Part shown: piece after piece, positions 36,476 to 45,800 of the stretch
How positions within the stretch are numbered: position 1 is the stretch's first letter
How the letters are laid out: each line of letters opens with the position of its first letter
Assembly (NCBI GenBank): GCA_965216035.1
Contig: CBDCFM010000021.1
Span: 310,001-374,000 of the forward strand
Origin: G963664115 sp965216035
GTDB lineage: Bacteria > Acidobacteriota > Terriglobia > 20CM-2-55-15
Reading direction: 5' to 3'
DNA length: 64,000 nucleotides
The notes under the pieces: model-generated
Told to the model about the DNA's origin: nothing
The model's database searches: none
The model's input: the letters and a program-made list of their open reading frames with translations, nothing else
Program-made: the position numbers and the translations under genes

Positions 36476-37876
36476 ATGGCGCATGCGAAAATTCTGATGA
36501 AGGCACTCCAGTCCAACGGTCACACTCGAATCAGGTCCTATAACCCCGCGACGGGCGATCTCGTCGGAGAAGTGGTGGCCACTCCACCCGATGACATTCC
36601 TGGCATCGTCGAACGCTCGCGGGCGGTGCAGCCCGCCTGGCAGGCACTTGGACATGATGGCCGGGCTCGCCTGCTGATCGAAGCCGCCGAGTCGTTTCTC
36701 GCCCGGGCGGACGAGCTGGGACGCCTGATCACGCGGGAGATGGGCAAGCCCCTCGCAGACGGGATCGGGGAGGCGAAGCTGCTGGCAAGCGTGCGGCATG
36801 AACTCGAGGAGATCGGACAGGCGCTCACTCCCGAAACCATCGACGACGGACGCAATCGCTCGACCATCTATCACGATCCTGTGGGGGTGTGTGCGGCGAT
36901 CACTCCGTGGAACTTCCCGATGCTGATGCCGGCCTGGATGGTCTTGCCGGCGCTTGCGGCAGGGAATACGGTGATCCTCAAGCCCTCGGAAGAGACGCCG
37001 CTTTCCGGGCAGGCGTACGCTGACGTCCTCAACGAAAAGCTCCCTCCCGACGTACTCACCGTGGTCCAGGGAGCAGACACGCAGGGCAAGCGCATCGTCG
37101 AGGGCGACGTGGACCTCATCGCATTCACCGGTTCACGTGAGACCGGGAAACACATCCTTCGGGCCGCCAGTGCCGGGCTCAAGCGCGTCATCCTGGAGCT
37201 GGGCGGCAAGGATCCCATGATCGTCCTGGAGAGCGCCGACCTCGCGAAGGCGGCGCGGTTCGCTGCATTCAATAGCTTTCGCAACGCGGGCCAGGTCTGC
37301 GTGAGTACTGAACGGATCTTCGTCCCGGAGGCGGTCGCCGACCGCTTCGAAGCCCTCCTGGTGGAGGCCACCGTGTCGATGAAGCAAGGCGACGGCCTGG
37401 ACAAGGGCGTCGAGGTGGGCCCCATGGTCAACGCCCAGCAACGAAGCCACGTCTTGAGCCAGCTGGAGGAGGCGGTCTCGAAGGGCGCCGAGTTCCTGGC
37501 AGGCGGATCAGGACATCACGACAACTTCGTCACCCCCACGGTCCTTACGGGCGTGACCGAGGAGATGTCCATCGCGACCGAAGAGACCTTCGGGCCGGTG
37601 GCGTGCGTGACACGGGTCGAGTCGGAGGATGAGGCCATCCGGAGGGCCAACGCCACTCCCTTCGGACTCGGTGCGGTGGTCTTTGGTGAAGATGGTGAAC
37701 GCTCGGATCGGGTCGCGCGCCAGCTCACCGCGGGGATGATCGGAATCAACAAGGCTGCGACAGGCGCGAGGGGCACGCCCTGGGTCGGCGCACGGCAGAG
37801 TGGATTCGGGTTCCATAAGTCGAGGGACGGACACCGCCAGTTTACACAAACGCGGGTCGTCACCCGGCCTGTCTAG
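36476..37876 (+). CDS. NAD(P)-dependent aldehyde dehydrogenase, succinate-semialdehyde type
   Basis: About 466 residues if started at ATG 36476; starts at 36437 or 36497 are also possible because no clear ribosome site is seen. Family motifs: ITPWNFPMLMPAW, KPSEETPL, FTGSRETGKHI, the Glu motif LELGGKDPMIV and the catalytic Cys in NAGQVCVSTERIFVP, then EETFGPVACV and PFGLGAVVFG. It oxidises an aldehyde to an acid. The closest type by motif is succinate-semialdehyde dehydrogenase, but the substrate is not proven. No operon partner. Confidence 0.88.
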   Translation: MAHAKILMKALQSNGHTRIRSYNPATGDLVGEVVATPPDDIPGIVERSRAVQPAWQALGHDGRARLLIEAAESFLARADELGRLITREMGKPLADGIGEAKLLASVRHELEEIGQALTPETIDDGRNRSTIYHDPVGVCAAITPWNFPMLMPAWMVLPALAAGNTVILKPSEETPLSGQAYADVLNEKLPPDVLTVVQGADTQGKRIVEGDVDLIAFTGSRETGKHILRAASAGLKRVILELGGKDPMIVLESADLAKAARFAAFNSFRNAGQVCVSTERIFVPEAVADRFEALLVEATVSMKQGDGLDKGVEVGPMVNAQQRSHVLSQLEEAVSKGAEFLAGGSGHHDNFVTPTVLTGVTEEMSIATEETFGPVACVTRVESEDEAIRRANATPFGLGAVVFGEDGERSDRVARQLTAGMIGINKAATGARGTPWVGARQSGFGFHKSRDGHRQFTQTRVVTRPV

Positions 37877-37935
37877 AAAGGCGCGATTCGGCACAGAATG
37901 CCCTCGCTTCGAAAACGCGAATAAGAGCCCGCATT

Positions 37936-38016
37936 GATCGACTAAAAGGGACCCACCTTCCGAGGGTTAATCGTTCATAGTGAGAGCGCCGTCGTAGCTG
38001 TGGGAATTGTGGGAGC
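37936..38016 (+). repeat. solo left end of an IS21 element of the type-2 kind
   Basis: GATCGACTAAAAGGGACCCA begins a stretch that matches 12286-12365 with scattered changes, including GGTTAAT, GCCGTCG, GCTGTGGGAA and TGTGGGAGCC. No ist genes follow. It is joined directly to a kinase tail. Confidence 0.75.
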
Positions 38017-38025
38017 CGGAGGCGG

Positions 38026-38238
38026 GTGATTGGCATTCCTGCCGCGATATTGTTCGAGGACGTCTATTTCAGGACCAATGGACGCAATTACGACATCCAT
38101 CCTATCGGCGACCGGTTTCTGAAGATCAAGGATGAGAACATCGCAACGGACACGCTGGAGGGTGTGGCAGCGATGGGGCAGATCAACATCGTCCTCAACT
38201 GGTACAAAGGGCTGCTTGCGCGCCTGCCGGTCGAGTGA
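38026..38238 (+). pseudogene. relic of a kinase-TolB C-terminus (about 70 codons)
   Basis: The frame reads PAAILFEDVYFRTNGRNYDI, then GDRFLKIKDE and INIVLNWYKGLLARLPVE. This aligns with the end of kinase 3 (PRLLFEEGF...GQRFLMV...IIIVQNWFEELTERVPVP). It lacks everything upstream, where the IS21 end begins. The IS21 element probably landed in this kinase copy and most of both was then deleted. Confidence 0.8.
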
Positions 38239-38449
38239 TCGGCAGGTTGGGATCGGCTCGCGAAATTGGCTCGTGAAACTCCATGCAAGTCATGAACTTG
38301 ATAGTCCAGAATCCAGTATGGGCCGGAATGTATTTCGATCCTTGTTTGAAGATCTTCTTAAACATAACCTGAAACGGAGGCCGACGCGTGTAGGGACGTG
38401 CGACGGTCTGGACGTGTGACGTCTTAGGTTCGGTCGGGGGCCGGGAAAC

Positions 38450-38883
38450 TCAACTTTCATCCTGCCCCAGGACGGGGACACCCCCTATCTGTTGCAAAAG
38501 GCCAAGGGCGTCGAAGATGGCCCAATGTTCTTCGATCTTGCCGCTGGTGAGCCGGTTGATGAAAATCCCTGTGAACGTCACCGCCCTGGCGCTTGCGGCG
38601 ACGCCCATAAACTCACCTTTGTGAGTTCCACGAAAGGTCCTCCGAACTACTATCTTGTCGCCCTCAGAAACTAGATCCTCCTCCGATGCGCTCAGGTCAG
38701 GGAAAGCGGCCTGCAACCCGCCAATGATTTCCTTGATTGTGGGGAGGTCTGCATCGGGTACGGGGAGACTCGGGTCATGGTTCAGGAAGCCGGGTGCGCA
38801 AACCTCGTCCACACGTCGAGATTGTGATCGTTGAAGCCTTCCCAGAAACGGCGAACTGCTGCCTTGTTTTCTCCTTGCGACAT
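38450..38883 (-). pseudogene. SnoaL-like ester cyclase/NTF2-fold protein, frameshifted
   Basis: The start is ATG 38883, with AGGAGG upstream (MSQGENKAAVRRFWEGFNDH). After NLDVW the frame breaks and continues in another frame as DEVCAPGFLNHDPSLPVPDA, then EIIGGLQAAFPDLSASEEDL, VRRTFRGTHKGEFMGVAAS and a C-terminus ending VLGQDES. Together they form a standard 140-residue SnoaL-like domain. One missing base near 38812 restores it. Mutation and sequence error cannot be separated. Confidence 0.75.
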
Positions 38884-39102
38884 CAATACTCCTCCTGTTA
38901 CGCGCGTATTCAGAATAGTTCGGACCAAAGGCCCTTCTGCCAAGAGTCTGAAGGGCATGAACGCGACCACCGGGTCGTAGTCGACGGGAGTGATCGCGGC
39001 GATGAACCCCTCAGCCGGAGATAGGGAACACTTGAGCCCGCACTATGGTGGCGAAGGCGCACCGGTTCCACACCATCGCACCAGGCTTACCGACACCGTC
39101 GT

Positions 39103-39954
39103 CTAAGCAGAAGCAGGCCCATGCGCCCGGAGGAAGGAACGTATCTGTCGCACCGCCAGAGGAATTCGCTCCGGAGGCTCCTTCCACGGGAACAGGCTCA
39201 CTTCGGCCTTCGGCGCGAGCATCGCGGCCTCCATGGCGATAGCGTACACATGCGCCGGGGTGTCATCCGGCAGGATCAATACGGGCGTCTGGCAATTGCG
39301 CACGAAATCGCGGTTCACGGTGATGACGAAGTCGATGTTGCGATACATCTTGGTCAGGAATGCGTCGACCATCTCCATCGTGATGTCAGCCCGGCGCTCG
39401 GCCAACGCGGGTCCCCAGCCACCCATGTTGTTGTCGTAGAAGCGGTCGGGCTCCTCCGCGTTGAACCCACTGGGCTGCGCTAGCACGGCCGCGGCGACGC
39501 GATCCGGCGCCCGCTTCAGCAGGTTCCAGACGAACGGGCCGCCGACGCAGAAGCCCATCACCATGAACCTATCGATGCCCAGGTGGTCCATCAGGCCGAG
39601 ATGATCATCGGTATATGAATCCCACGGCCGGTCGGTCTCGAGCGGACCCGAGGACTGGCCAGTATTGGTGTTGCGCAGGTCCGCCGCAATGCAGCGGAAC
39701 TCTCCCTGAAACTCCTCGATCGGGTTAAAGGGGTGGCGGGCTAAGCCGGATATCGTCGAGTTCAACCCCCCGCCGGCGATAATCAACAACGGGAAGCCGG
39801 AACCGAACTCCTGATAGTGGATGCGAACGGGGCCTCTTTCGTAAAAGGAGCCAGAGCCTCCCTGCCCGGTCTGCTGGGCAAACGCGCGCGGCGCTGCGGC
39901 CATCGCCGCCGCCGCCGCTCCGCCTTTCAGTATTTTGCGTCTGATCGGATCCAT
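39103..39954 (-). CDS. secreted alpha/beta hydrolase with a Cys nucleophile elbow
   Basis: Predicted 283 residues from ATG 39954, with AGGAGG upstream. A Tat-like leader (MDPIRRKILKGGAAAAAMAA ending AFA) leads into an alpha/beta hydrolase domain. The oxyanion region is LLIIAGGGLNS. The nucleophile elbow is GFCVGG, with Cys where most members have Ser. Asp is likely in LPDDTPAH. No His is found at the usual late position (FPWKEPPERIPLA), so the catalytic set is uncertain. Substrate unknown. Confidence 0.8.
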   Translation of the reverse strand: MDPIRRKILKGGAAAAAMAAAPRAFAQQTGQGGSGSFYERGPVRIHYQEFGSGFPLLIIAGGGLNSTISGLARHPFNPIEEFQGEFRCIAADLRNTNTGQSSGPLETDRPWDSYTDDHLGLMDHLGIDRFMVMGFCVGGPFVWNLLKRAPDRVAAAVLAQPSGFNAEEPDRFYDNNMGGWGPALAERRADITMEMVDAFLTKMYRNIDFVITVNRDFVRNCQTPVLILPDDTPAHVYAIAMEAAMLAPKAEVSLFPWKEPPERIPLAVRQIRSFLRAHGPASA

Positions 39955-40030
39955 AGTCGACGTCCTCCTTCAACTGTTGCGGCCGGCAGGTGCGCCCGAA
40001 AGCGCTAGAGCGTTGTCGTTTTGAGCCCCG

Positions 40031-40073
40031 TCATCGGCTGAAGCCGCTTCATCGGCTGAAGCCGCGTCATCGG
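40031..40073 (+). repeat. 18-bp tandem repeat (2.4 units)
   Basis: TCATCGGCTGAAGCCGC(T/G) occurs at 40031-40048 and 40049-40066, followed by a partial third unit TCATCGG. It lies in non-coding relic DNA upstream of the hydrolase. No function is evident. Confidence 0.6.
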
Positions 40074-40189
40074 TCCTCGGCGTCTTCAGGCGACGTCGCC
40101 GAAACTCATTCCGGCTCGGGCTCTTCGTTTGAGCCCCGAAATATATCATGGTCTTCCCGGTAGAGCGGGTCGAATCGTGAGAACCCGAG

Positions 40190-40425
40190 CGCCCGGGAAT
40201 CAACGTCTTCCTGAACTGGCTTGAAGAACTGACTGCTGTGTGGTGCCAATCCGAATATTCGATCCGGACTGGAATTTCCTCGACGCGCGGGAGCAGTTCA
40301 GCCGCGTCAGCGGCCTCTTCATCGACCAGAACGATAACTTGTAGGCGATTGACTCCGAATCGAACTCCGCCGCCACCCCAACTGGCTGATGGCGTCCGGA
40401 TCGGTGGCTGCCCTCCACCATAAGA
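40190..40425 (+). pseudogene. joined relics: kinase tail and NHL propeller fragment
   Basis: Bases 40198-40236 encode INVFLNWLEEL, a kinase-TolB tail. From about 40255 the plus strand reads DPDWNFLDAREQFSRVSGLF, then IDQNDNL followed by TAG where the family has a Tyr, and AIDSESNSAATPTG. This is the 'GIFID..LYVADSES' segment of NHL propellers. Stops and frameshifts mark both as dead. Confidence 0.6.
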
Positions 40426-40445
40426 ACAGTAAGAACAGTAGAACT

Positions 40446-40518
40446 CAAAAAGCCGGTTATCCGGATCCAGCGAGAATAATGATTTTCGTATTCTCGTTAG
40501 AGTCCCGGATAACCGGCT
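40446..40518 (-). terminator. strong rho-independent terminator of the TonB-dependent receptor gene
   Basis: The 14-bp arms AGCCGGTTATCCGG (40451-40464) and CCGGATAACCGGCT (40505-40518) are perfectly complementary. An inner 8-bp stem (40471-40478 with 40489-40496) extends the hairpin. On the minus strand it is followed by TTTTT and starts 18 bp after the receptor stop. Confidence 0.85.
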
Positions 40519-40536
40519 ATGGATCTCATCCAGTTC

Positions 40537-43500
40537 TTAGAAGACGTACTTAATTGCGAACTGCAAGATCCTCTGTTCGTCAGAATGTCGGATTACTCCG
40601 AAATTCCTGTTGTTGCGCCTAAGTTCTATTTCGTCATCGCTATACAAGGGCCGGAAGCTATTGGTCAGGTTGAACGCTTCGGCTCGGAACTCCAACCGCT
40701 GCGCCTCGGTGACGTTGAATTGACGCGTCAAGGCCACGTCGAATCTCCATCGTGTGGGGCCGTAAATGGCATTATAGCCCAAATTGCCATGCGTGCCCGT
40801 AGCCGGCTGCACGATCACATCCCGGTTCAGGTATTGAGAGCCGGGCCCGGTATCGCCGTACGGTGACCCTGACAACACGCTGGGCCGCTGGATTGTTCGG
40901 TGCTGGCCGGTCAAGGCAATATCAGTACCCGTGTTTATGGCGAGAGGGGACCCTGAATCCACCCGGTAGATGAGCGCCGCCCGCCATCCCGAGGCCACGG
41001 CTCGCAGCATCGTATTGGCGAACTGTGGAGTTTCGGTCACCCCTCTGAGGTTCATAGTGTGCCGAACGTCCTGCTGACAATTGCCGCGATCGAAACTGCG
41101 GTCGTTGTTGATCCGGAACGTGTCCCGAACTCTTAAACTGGTCCCGGTGGCGGCCCGGCCCCCGAAGTAACCGATGCAGTGAGACCAGGTATAGTTCCAG
41201 GTTATGGTCACGCCGTCCGCGGCGCGACGCTCGAGGGAGAGGATCATGGCGTTGTAGCTCTGGGTGTTGCCATAGTCATATTCCCCCAATTGTCCAATTT
41301 TCACTCCCTCCACCGGATCTATCATGCGCAAGCGCCGCCGCAGATCAACATTGCTCCCACTCCGGGTGGAGCAATCGCGGCCTTCCCGGCCTCGGCGATC
41401 CGCCTTGAACGTATATCCTTCAAAGGTACAGTTTCCGCTCGCATCGGTTGTGCCCGGGACCAAGATCCCGTCATTGAGAGCATTCATGCCCCAGAGATGG
41501 TAAATCTGGCTTCCCGAATAGCTCGCCGACGCCAGCCAGTCTGTCGCAAGCTCCCTCTGGAGACTGACATTCCACGAACCCACGGTGGTCGGAGGAACAC
41601 GACCGGGCTGCGATTCATAGTCCGCGTCCCTGAACGGAAATAGCGCATCGGGGCCCAGTGATGTCGGGAATGGATTCCCGCCCGGATAGTCCAGCCATGG
41701 ATCGTCGAAGCCCCCCGCCGGTGTATCGACTCTGATGTCATTGCCAAAAGGCGCTTGCCCGGTCGAGTTCCCGCCCCGCAACCGCAGAGGGAATTCGTCT
41801 GTAGTGATCCCGTACGATGCCCTGAGCGATGTGCGGCCGTCTCCGGTCACGTCCCAGGCCAGGCCCAGACGCGGTCCAAAATTAGTCCAATTCGGCAGCA
41901 TGACCTCCCTATTCGAAAGTTCATAACCGTCGTCGCCAGCGTAGAGCAGACCCGCCGGAGCATTTGGGTAGGTGGTGCTCACGATCCCCGCCCGGAATCG
42001 GTCGATATCGAACTGCATCACGGCCGCCACCGGATTGGTCTGATCCCGCATCGGTACATTGGGCGCCCAGCGGACGCCATAATTGGCCGTCAACCGGGGT
42101 GTCAATTGCCAGACGTCCTGCACATACAGGTTAGTCTGGGTCTGCCTGAGAACATTGTTGGTGGGGGCGCCCTGCCTGTATTCGGACAAGTTCCCGAGGA
42201 GGAAGTCCGCCAGGACCAAGCCGGTCACCCTACCGTCGAACTCGAAAATGCCCGAGGCATTCGGAGTGGGTCGATAGACCAGATGCGCATGTCCGATGCT
42301 TCCGCCGAACGACACCTGATGGTTTCCCTTGACCATTTGCACGTCGTCAGCTATCTGGAGGAAGGTGGTCCTGAAGCGGGCCCTCGCGATGCTCCTGCCG
42401 CCGATGTCAAACCCGTCGCCACCCATATCTACGGTCATGAAATTCGGGACATAGGTGAAGTGATTATTAACCCCAAGATCGGTGGCGCTGAAAAACTCCT
42501 CCCCGCCGCGCTGGACGTTCGTCTTGCTGGCCGCTATACGGAACGAGTTCACTGTAGTCCCAGCGAACAGAGAGGTGACGCCAAAGGTGAACGCCGTGGC
42601 GTGGTTGTTGAAGCTCCTCGTGTTCGAGTTCAAGGGGAAGTCCGGGGTGTGCGATAAGGCGCTGGGTCGGTCATCGTAGTTATATATATACCGCCCGAAC
42701 AGGGAATGCGAGTCGTTCAATTCATAGTCCACCCGCACAACGGCCTGCGCCTGGTCAATGTCTTCCCTTTGCCCGTAGGTAACTTCACCGCAGGGGTCGG
42801 TTGCCGTCGGAAGACGTGCGGCGAGGTTCATCGCCGCGGGGCTGAACAGTGCCGGATCGATCATGTTGTTGACGAAAGGTGCACTGAGGGTGACCCCGTC
42901 GTCCTCGCCCGTACAAGCGGGGGAGGCGAAGTCTGCGAAATCGCCGTCCAACATCGCCTGGGTGGGAACGAAAGACCGCGTGTCCGCCGGGTCTTCCCGT
43001 AAAATGGTGCCCTGGTAGCCGCCAAAGAAAAAGAGCTTGTTCTGGAGAATGGGTCCCCCCAGCGTTCCACCGTACTGGTTGCGTTTCAGCGTTTCCTCCG
43101 ACTGGGCAAAGTAGGGCCGGGCGTTCAACAGATCATTGCGGACAAACCAGAACAAGTCGCCGTGATATTGATTTGTTCCAGACTTCGTCACCGCGTTCAC
43201 CGAGGCCGACCGCCCATTTTTTGCCGTGAGCCCGCTGGTTTCGACCCGGAACTCCTCCAGCGCATCGGGAAACGGCAGGGGCAGGCCCACGCCATCATAC
43301 GGAGAATAATGCTGGATTCCGTCCAGACTGTACATCGTTCCATAACCCTGGCTGCCCCCGACGGAGACTCGCAGCCTGTCGGCAAAAGCCGTGTTGGAAG
43401 TCTCCCCCATGTCGACGGCGCCCCCCGAGAGCAGGATCAGCTCGGTGGCGTTGCGCCCGTCGAGCGGCAGCTCCAGCAGCTGCGCGCCTTCCATCATCTG

Positions 43501-43680
43501 GCCGATCCCGACGGTGCGGGTCTCGACCATGGCCGCATTCGCCTGCACCTCGATAGTTTGCGTAACCTGACCCACGTTGAGGGTGACATTGACGGTAGGT
43601 GCGCCATTGACCTGCAGGACGATTCCCGTCTGGACAAAGGTCTGGAACCCCGGCAAGACTGCTTCAAGCTGATAGGGGCC
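40537..43680 (-). pseudogene. TonB-dependent receptor, 3' part of an IS256-split gene
   Basis: About 1045 codons follow the IS junction: GPYQLEAVLPGFQTF, the plug region (VGQVTQTIEVQANAAMVETR, LPLDGRNATELILLSGGAVD), then a long 22-strand-type barrel ending EILQFAIKYVF with the terminal Phe of outer-membrane proteins. It is the large acidobacterial receptor type with an N-terminal carboxypeptidase-regulatory-like domain. Joined with 45076-45294 and one duplication the gene encodes 1120 residues in perfect frame. The substrate is unknown. Confidence 0.88.
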
Positions 43681-45066
43681 GAGTTATTGTCAAAAGTGGT
43701 GTTTAGGAGATTGATTCAAGCGGCGGTCTGATCGAGCTTTGTCACTTCGATTCCATCGTTAAATTTCACTCCAGTAATCACCTTGACCAGATCATCGAAT
43801 CCTCGTAATCGTCGCCAGTTCTTCTCAGCGCACTGACCCAGCTTGAACATCATGTGCAGCATTCCATCCCGTGTCAGGCAGCCTCTGGATCGCTTGGTTC
43901 GGTGTCGAATGGTGGCAAAGGTCGATTCAATGGGATTAGTCGTTCGGATGCTCTGCCAGTGCTTGGCCGGAAAGCCGTAAAAGGCCAGCAGTGCTTCTCT
44001 GTCTTTCTGCAGGCAGACAGTGGCTTTCGGATACTTCGGCTCATAGGTTTCAATGAACAGATCGAATGCCTTCTCGGCATCTGCGTGTGTCTCAGCCTTC
44101 CAGATCGCGTGCAGTGCCTGTTTCGCTTTCGCCTGAACCGACTTGGGTAAGCAGTTGAGCACATTCATGGTCTTGTGCATCCAGCAGCGTTGTTGGTGTG
44201 TCTCGGGATAGATTTCCTCCAGTGCGGCCCAGAACCCCATCGCCCCGTCACCGATGGCCAACTTCGGAATATTCATCCCTCGGGACTTCAGCTTCAACAA
44301 GACCTCACGCCAACTCTGTGTCGATTCCCGTACACCGTCTTCGATCGCCAGAAAACGCTTCTCTCCGCGTTCATTCACGCCGATCACGACCAACGCACAC
44401 AACTTGGTTTGTTCAGCTCGAAGTCCGCTGTAGATACCGTCGGCCCAGACATAGACCCAGCGGTCGGCGTCCAAACGCTGGTCGCACCCGATGCGGTACT
44501 CTTCAGCCCAGACCCGTTTCAAGCGCGATACCGTGCTCGCTGACAAGCCCTGCGCCTTCGGACCGACAAGAACTTTCAGGGCGTCACCCATCTCGCCACT
44601 GGAGACGCCTTTCAAATACAACCACGGCACGGCGGCTTCCATCGACTGCGTCTTCCGAATGTAGGGGGGTACCAGGGCCGAGCGGAACGTCACAGCTTCG
44701 CCCGTCTTGGCGCGCACCTTCGGGATTTGCACCGTTACCGGACCCAGGCCGGTCTGCAGCTCGCGTTCAGGCAGATAACCGTTGCGCACCACTCCAGCCT
44801 TCCCCGTCTCGGTTCGCCGATCGCCGTGCTGGGATAGCAGTTCGGACAGTTCGGCTTCCACAGCGCGTTGGATCAGCTCTTGCGCCCCGGCTCGTAGCAG
44901 GTCGGTCACTGGGTCTGCAATCGCTTCTCGATCTTCCAGTTCAATAACGATACTCTTACTCATAGTGGCGTATCTCCTTTGGTTGCTTTGAAGTCTCGTA
45001 AACAACAAATCAACCAGATACGCCGCTTTTCTTCAATCCCTCAAACACCAGATTCGGTTATAACTC
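43681..45066 (-). mobile_element. IS256-family element, copy 4 (1386 bp)
   Basis: Ends GAGTTATTGTC and ATAACTC. The perfect 9-bp duplication ATAGGGGCC lies at 43672-43680 and 45067-45075. It interrupts the receptor gene at codon 76. It belongs to the subgroup of copy 2. Confidence 0.95.
43716..44963 (-). CDS. IS256-family transposase, copy 4
   Basis: Predicted 415 residues from ATG 44963, behind AAAGGAGA. DDE motifs are intact (VWADGIYSGL, AIGDGAMGFW, NPIESTFATI). It shares RAGAQELI, RAKTGEAV and LKRVWAEE with copy 2. Confidence 0.95.
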   Translation of the reverse strand: MSKSIVIELEDREAIADPVTDLLRAGAQELIQRAVEAELSELLSQHGDRRTETGKAGVVRNGYLPERELQTGLGPVTVQIPKVRAKTGEAVTFRSALVPPYIRKTQSMEAAVPWLYLKGVSSGEMGDALKVLVGPKAQGLSASTVSRLKRVWAEEYRIGCDQRLDADRWVYVWADGIYSGLRAEQTKLCALVVIGVNERGEKRFLAIEDGVRESTQSWREVLLKLKSRGMNIPKLAIGDGAMGFWAALEEIYPETHQQRCWMHKTMNVLNCLPKSVQAKAKQALHAIWKAETHADAEKAFDLFIETYEPKYPKATVCLQKDREALLAFYGFPAKHWQSIRTTNPIESTFATIRHRTKRSRGCLTRDGMLHMMFKLGQCAEKNWRRLRGFDDLVKVITGVKFNDGIEVTKLDQTAA

Positions 45067-45294
45067 ATAGGGGCCCAGTGGCAGACTGGTTAAAACGTAG
45101 GATCCGGTTTCGTTGGTCACCGCCAGGCGACTCGCACCGGTTTCAGTTTGCGTCACTGTCACTTCCACCCCCGGGATTAATGCTCCAGTGGGGTCTTGGA
45201 CGGTACCGCTGATTTGAGCGGTTGCCTGTCCAAACGCAGTTGAACTCAGCGCAAGAACGGCGACTATTCCGAACATCCATCTGATCGGTTGCAT
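45067..45294 (-). pseudogene. TonB-dependent receptor, 5' part: signal peptide and CarboxypepD_reg-like domain
   Basis: The start is ATG 45294, behind AGGAGG. Signal peptide MQPIRWMFGIVAVLALSSTA ends near AFGQ. The regulatory-like domain reads ISGTVQDPTGALIPGVEVTV, TQTETG and GSYVLTSLPLGPY, where the IS begins. The shared junction codons GGC CCC TAT show a clean insertion. Confidence 0.88.
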
Positions 45295-45800
45295 TTTTAT
45301 TCCTCCTGTTATCCCTAAGGCCTCAGAATCTCAAGGTCCTCCAACCTGTTCTTCCACGACTGGGACAACAGGTATGGTAGGCCACTGACCGCAGACTCGC
45401 GCCGGAAGATGCTCGCACCTCGCGGTCAAACGATGTTGGCAGTTCACTATCGTCGTACCCTATCATAATCAGGAACCAAACCGAAGAAGTCAGAATGGCT
45501 ACTTCCCGACTCTTGTTTTGATGAAAAGCAACGGCAAGTCTTCACATTGCAGACCCTGAGAACCTTCGGTGGCCCCCACTCGACCCAGGGGCTGAGCCAT
45601 CGAGACGAAGCGGTCCGGAAAGCCATATCGCCCGGATGCCGTTTCATACGTAAGGGGGGCGCAGATTGTACTCCGAGGGGCTGACGCTGCGGTCTTCGCA
45701 CGGCACCCCATAGTTCTTGACAGGACAGATTGCAAGACCATTAGGGTGAGCAACACGAATTGTCCACAAATTTAAACCTCGGGAATCGAGGAGAACTGAG
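45295..45800. other. divergent intergenic region between the receptor and selenopropeller 2
   Basis: No intact gene. A minus-strand segment (about 45520-45680) reads TYETASGRYGFPDRFVSMAQ but has no start and is unrecognised. Upstream of selenopropeller 2 lies TTCTTGACA (TTGACA at 45717-45722) followed after 19 bp by TAGGGT (45742-45747). The same pair, with 18 bp spacing, precedes the third propeller. Confidence 0.5.

Noticed and set aside
41755..42657. 300-codon plus-strand frame inside the TonB-dependent receptor
   Set aside because: Shadow of the receptor gene, with no ribosome site.
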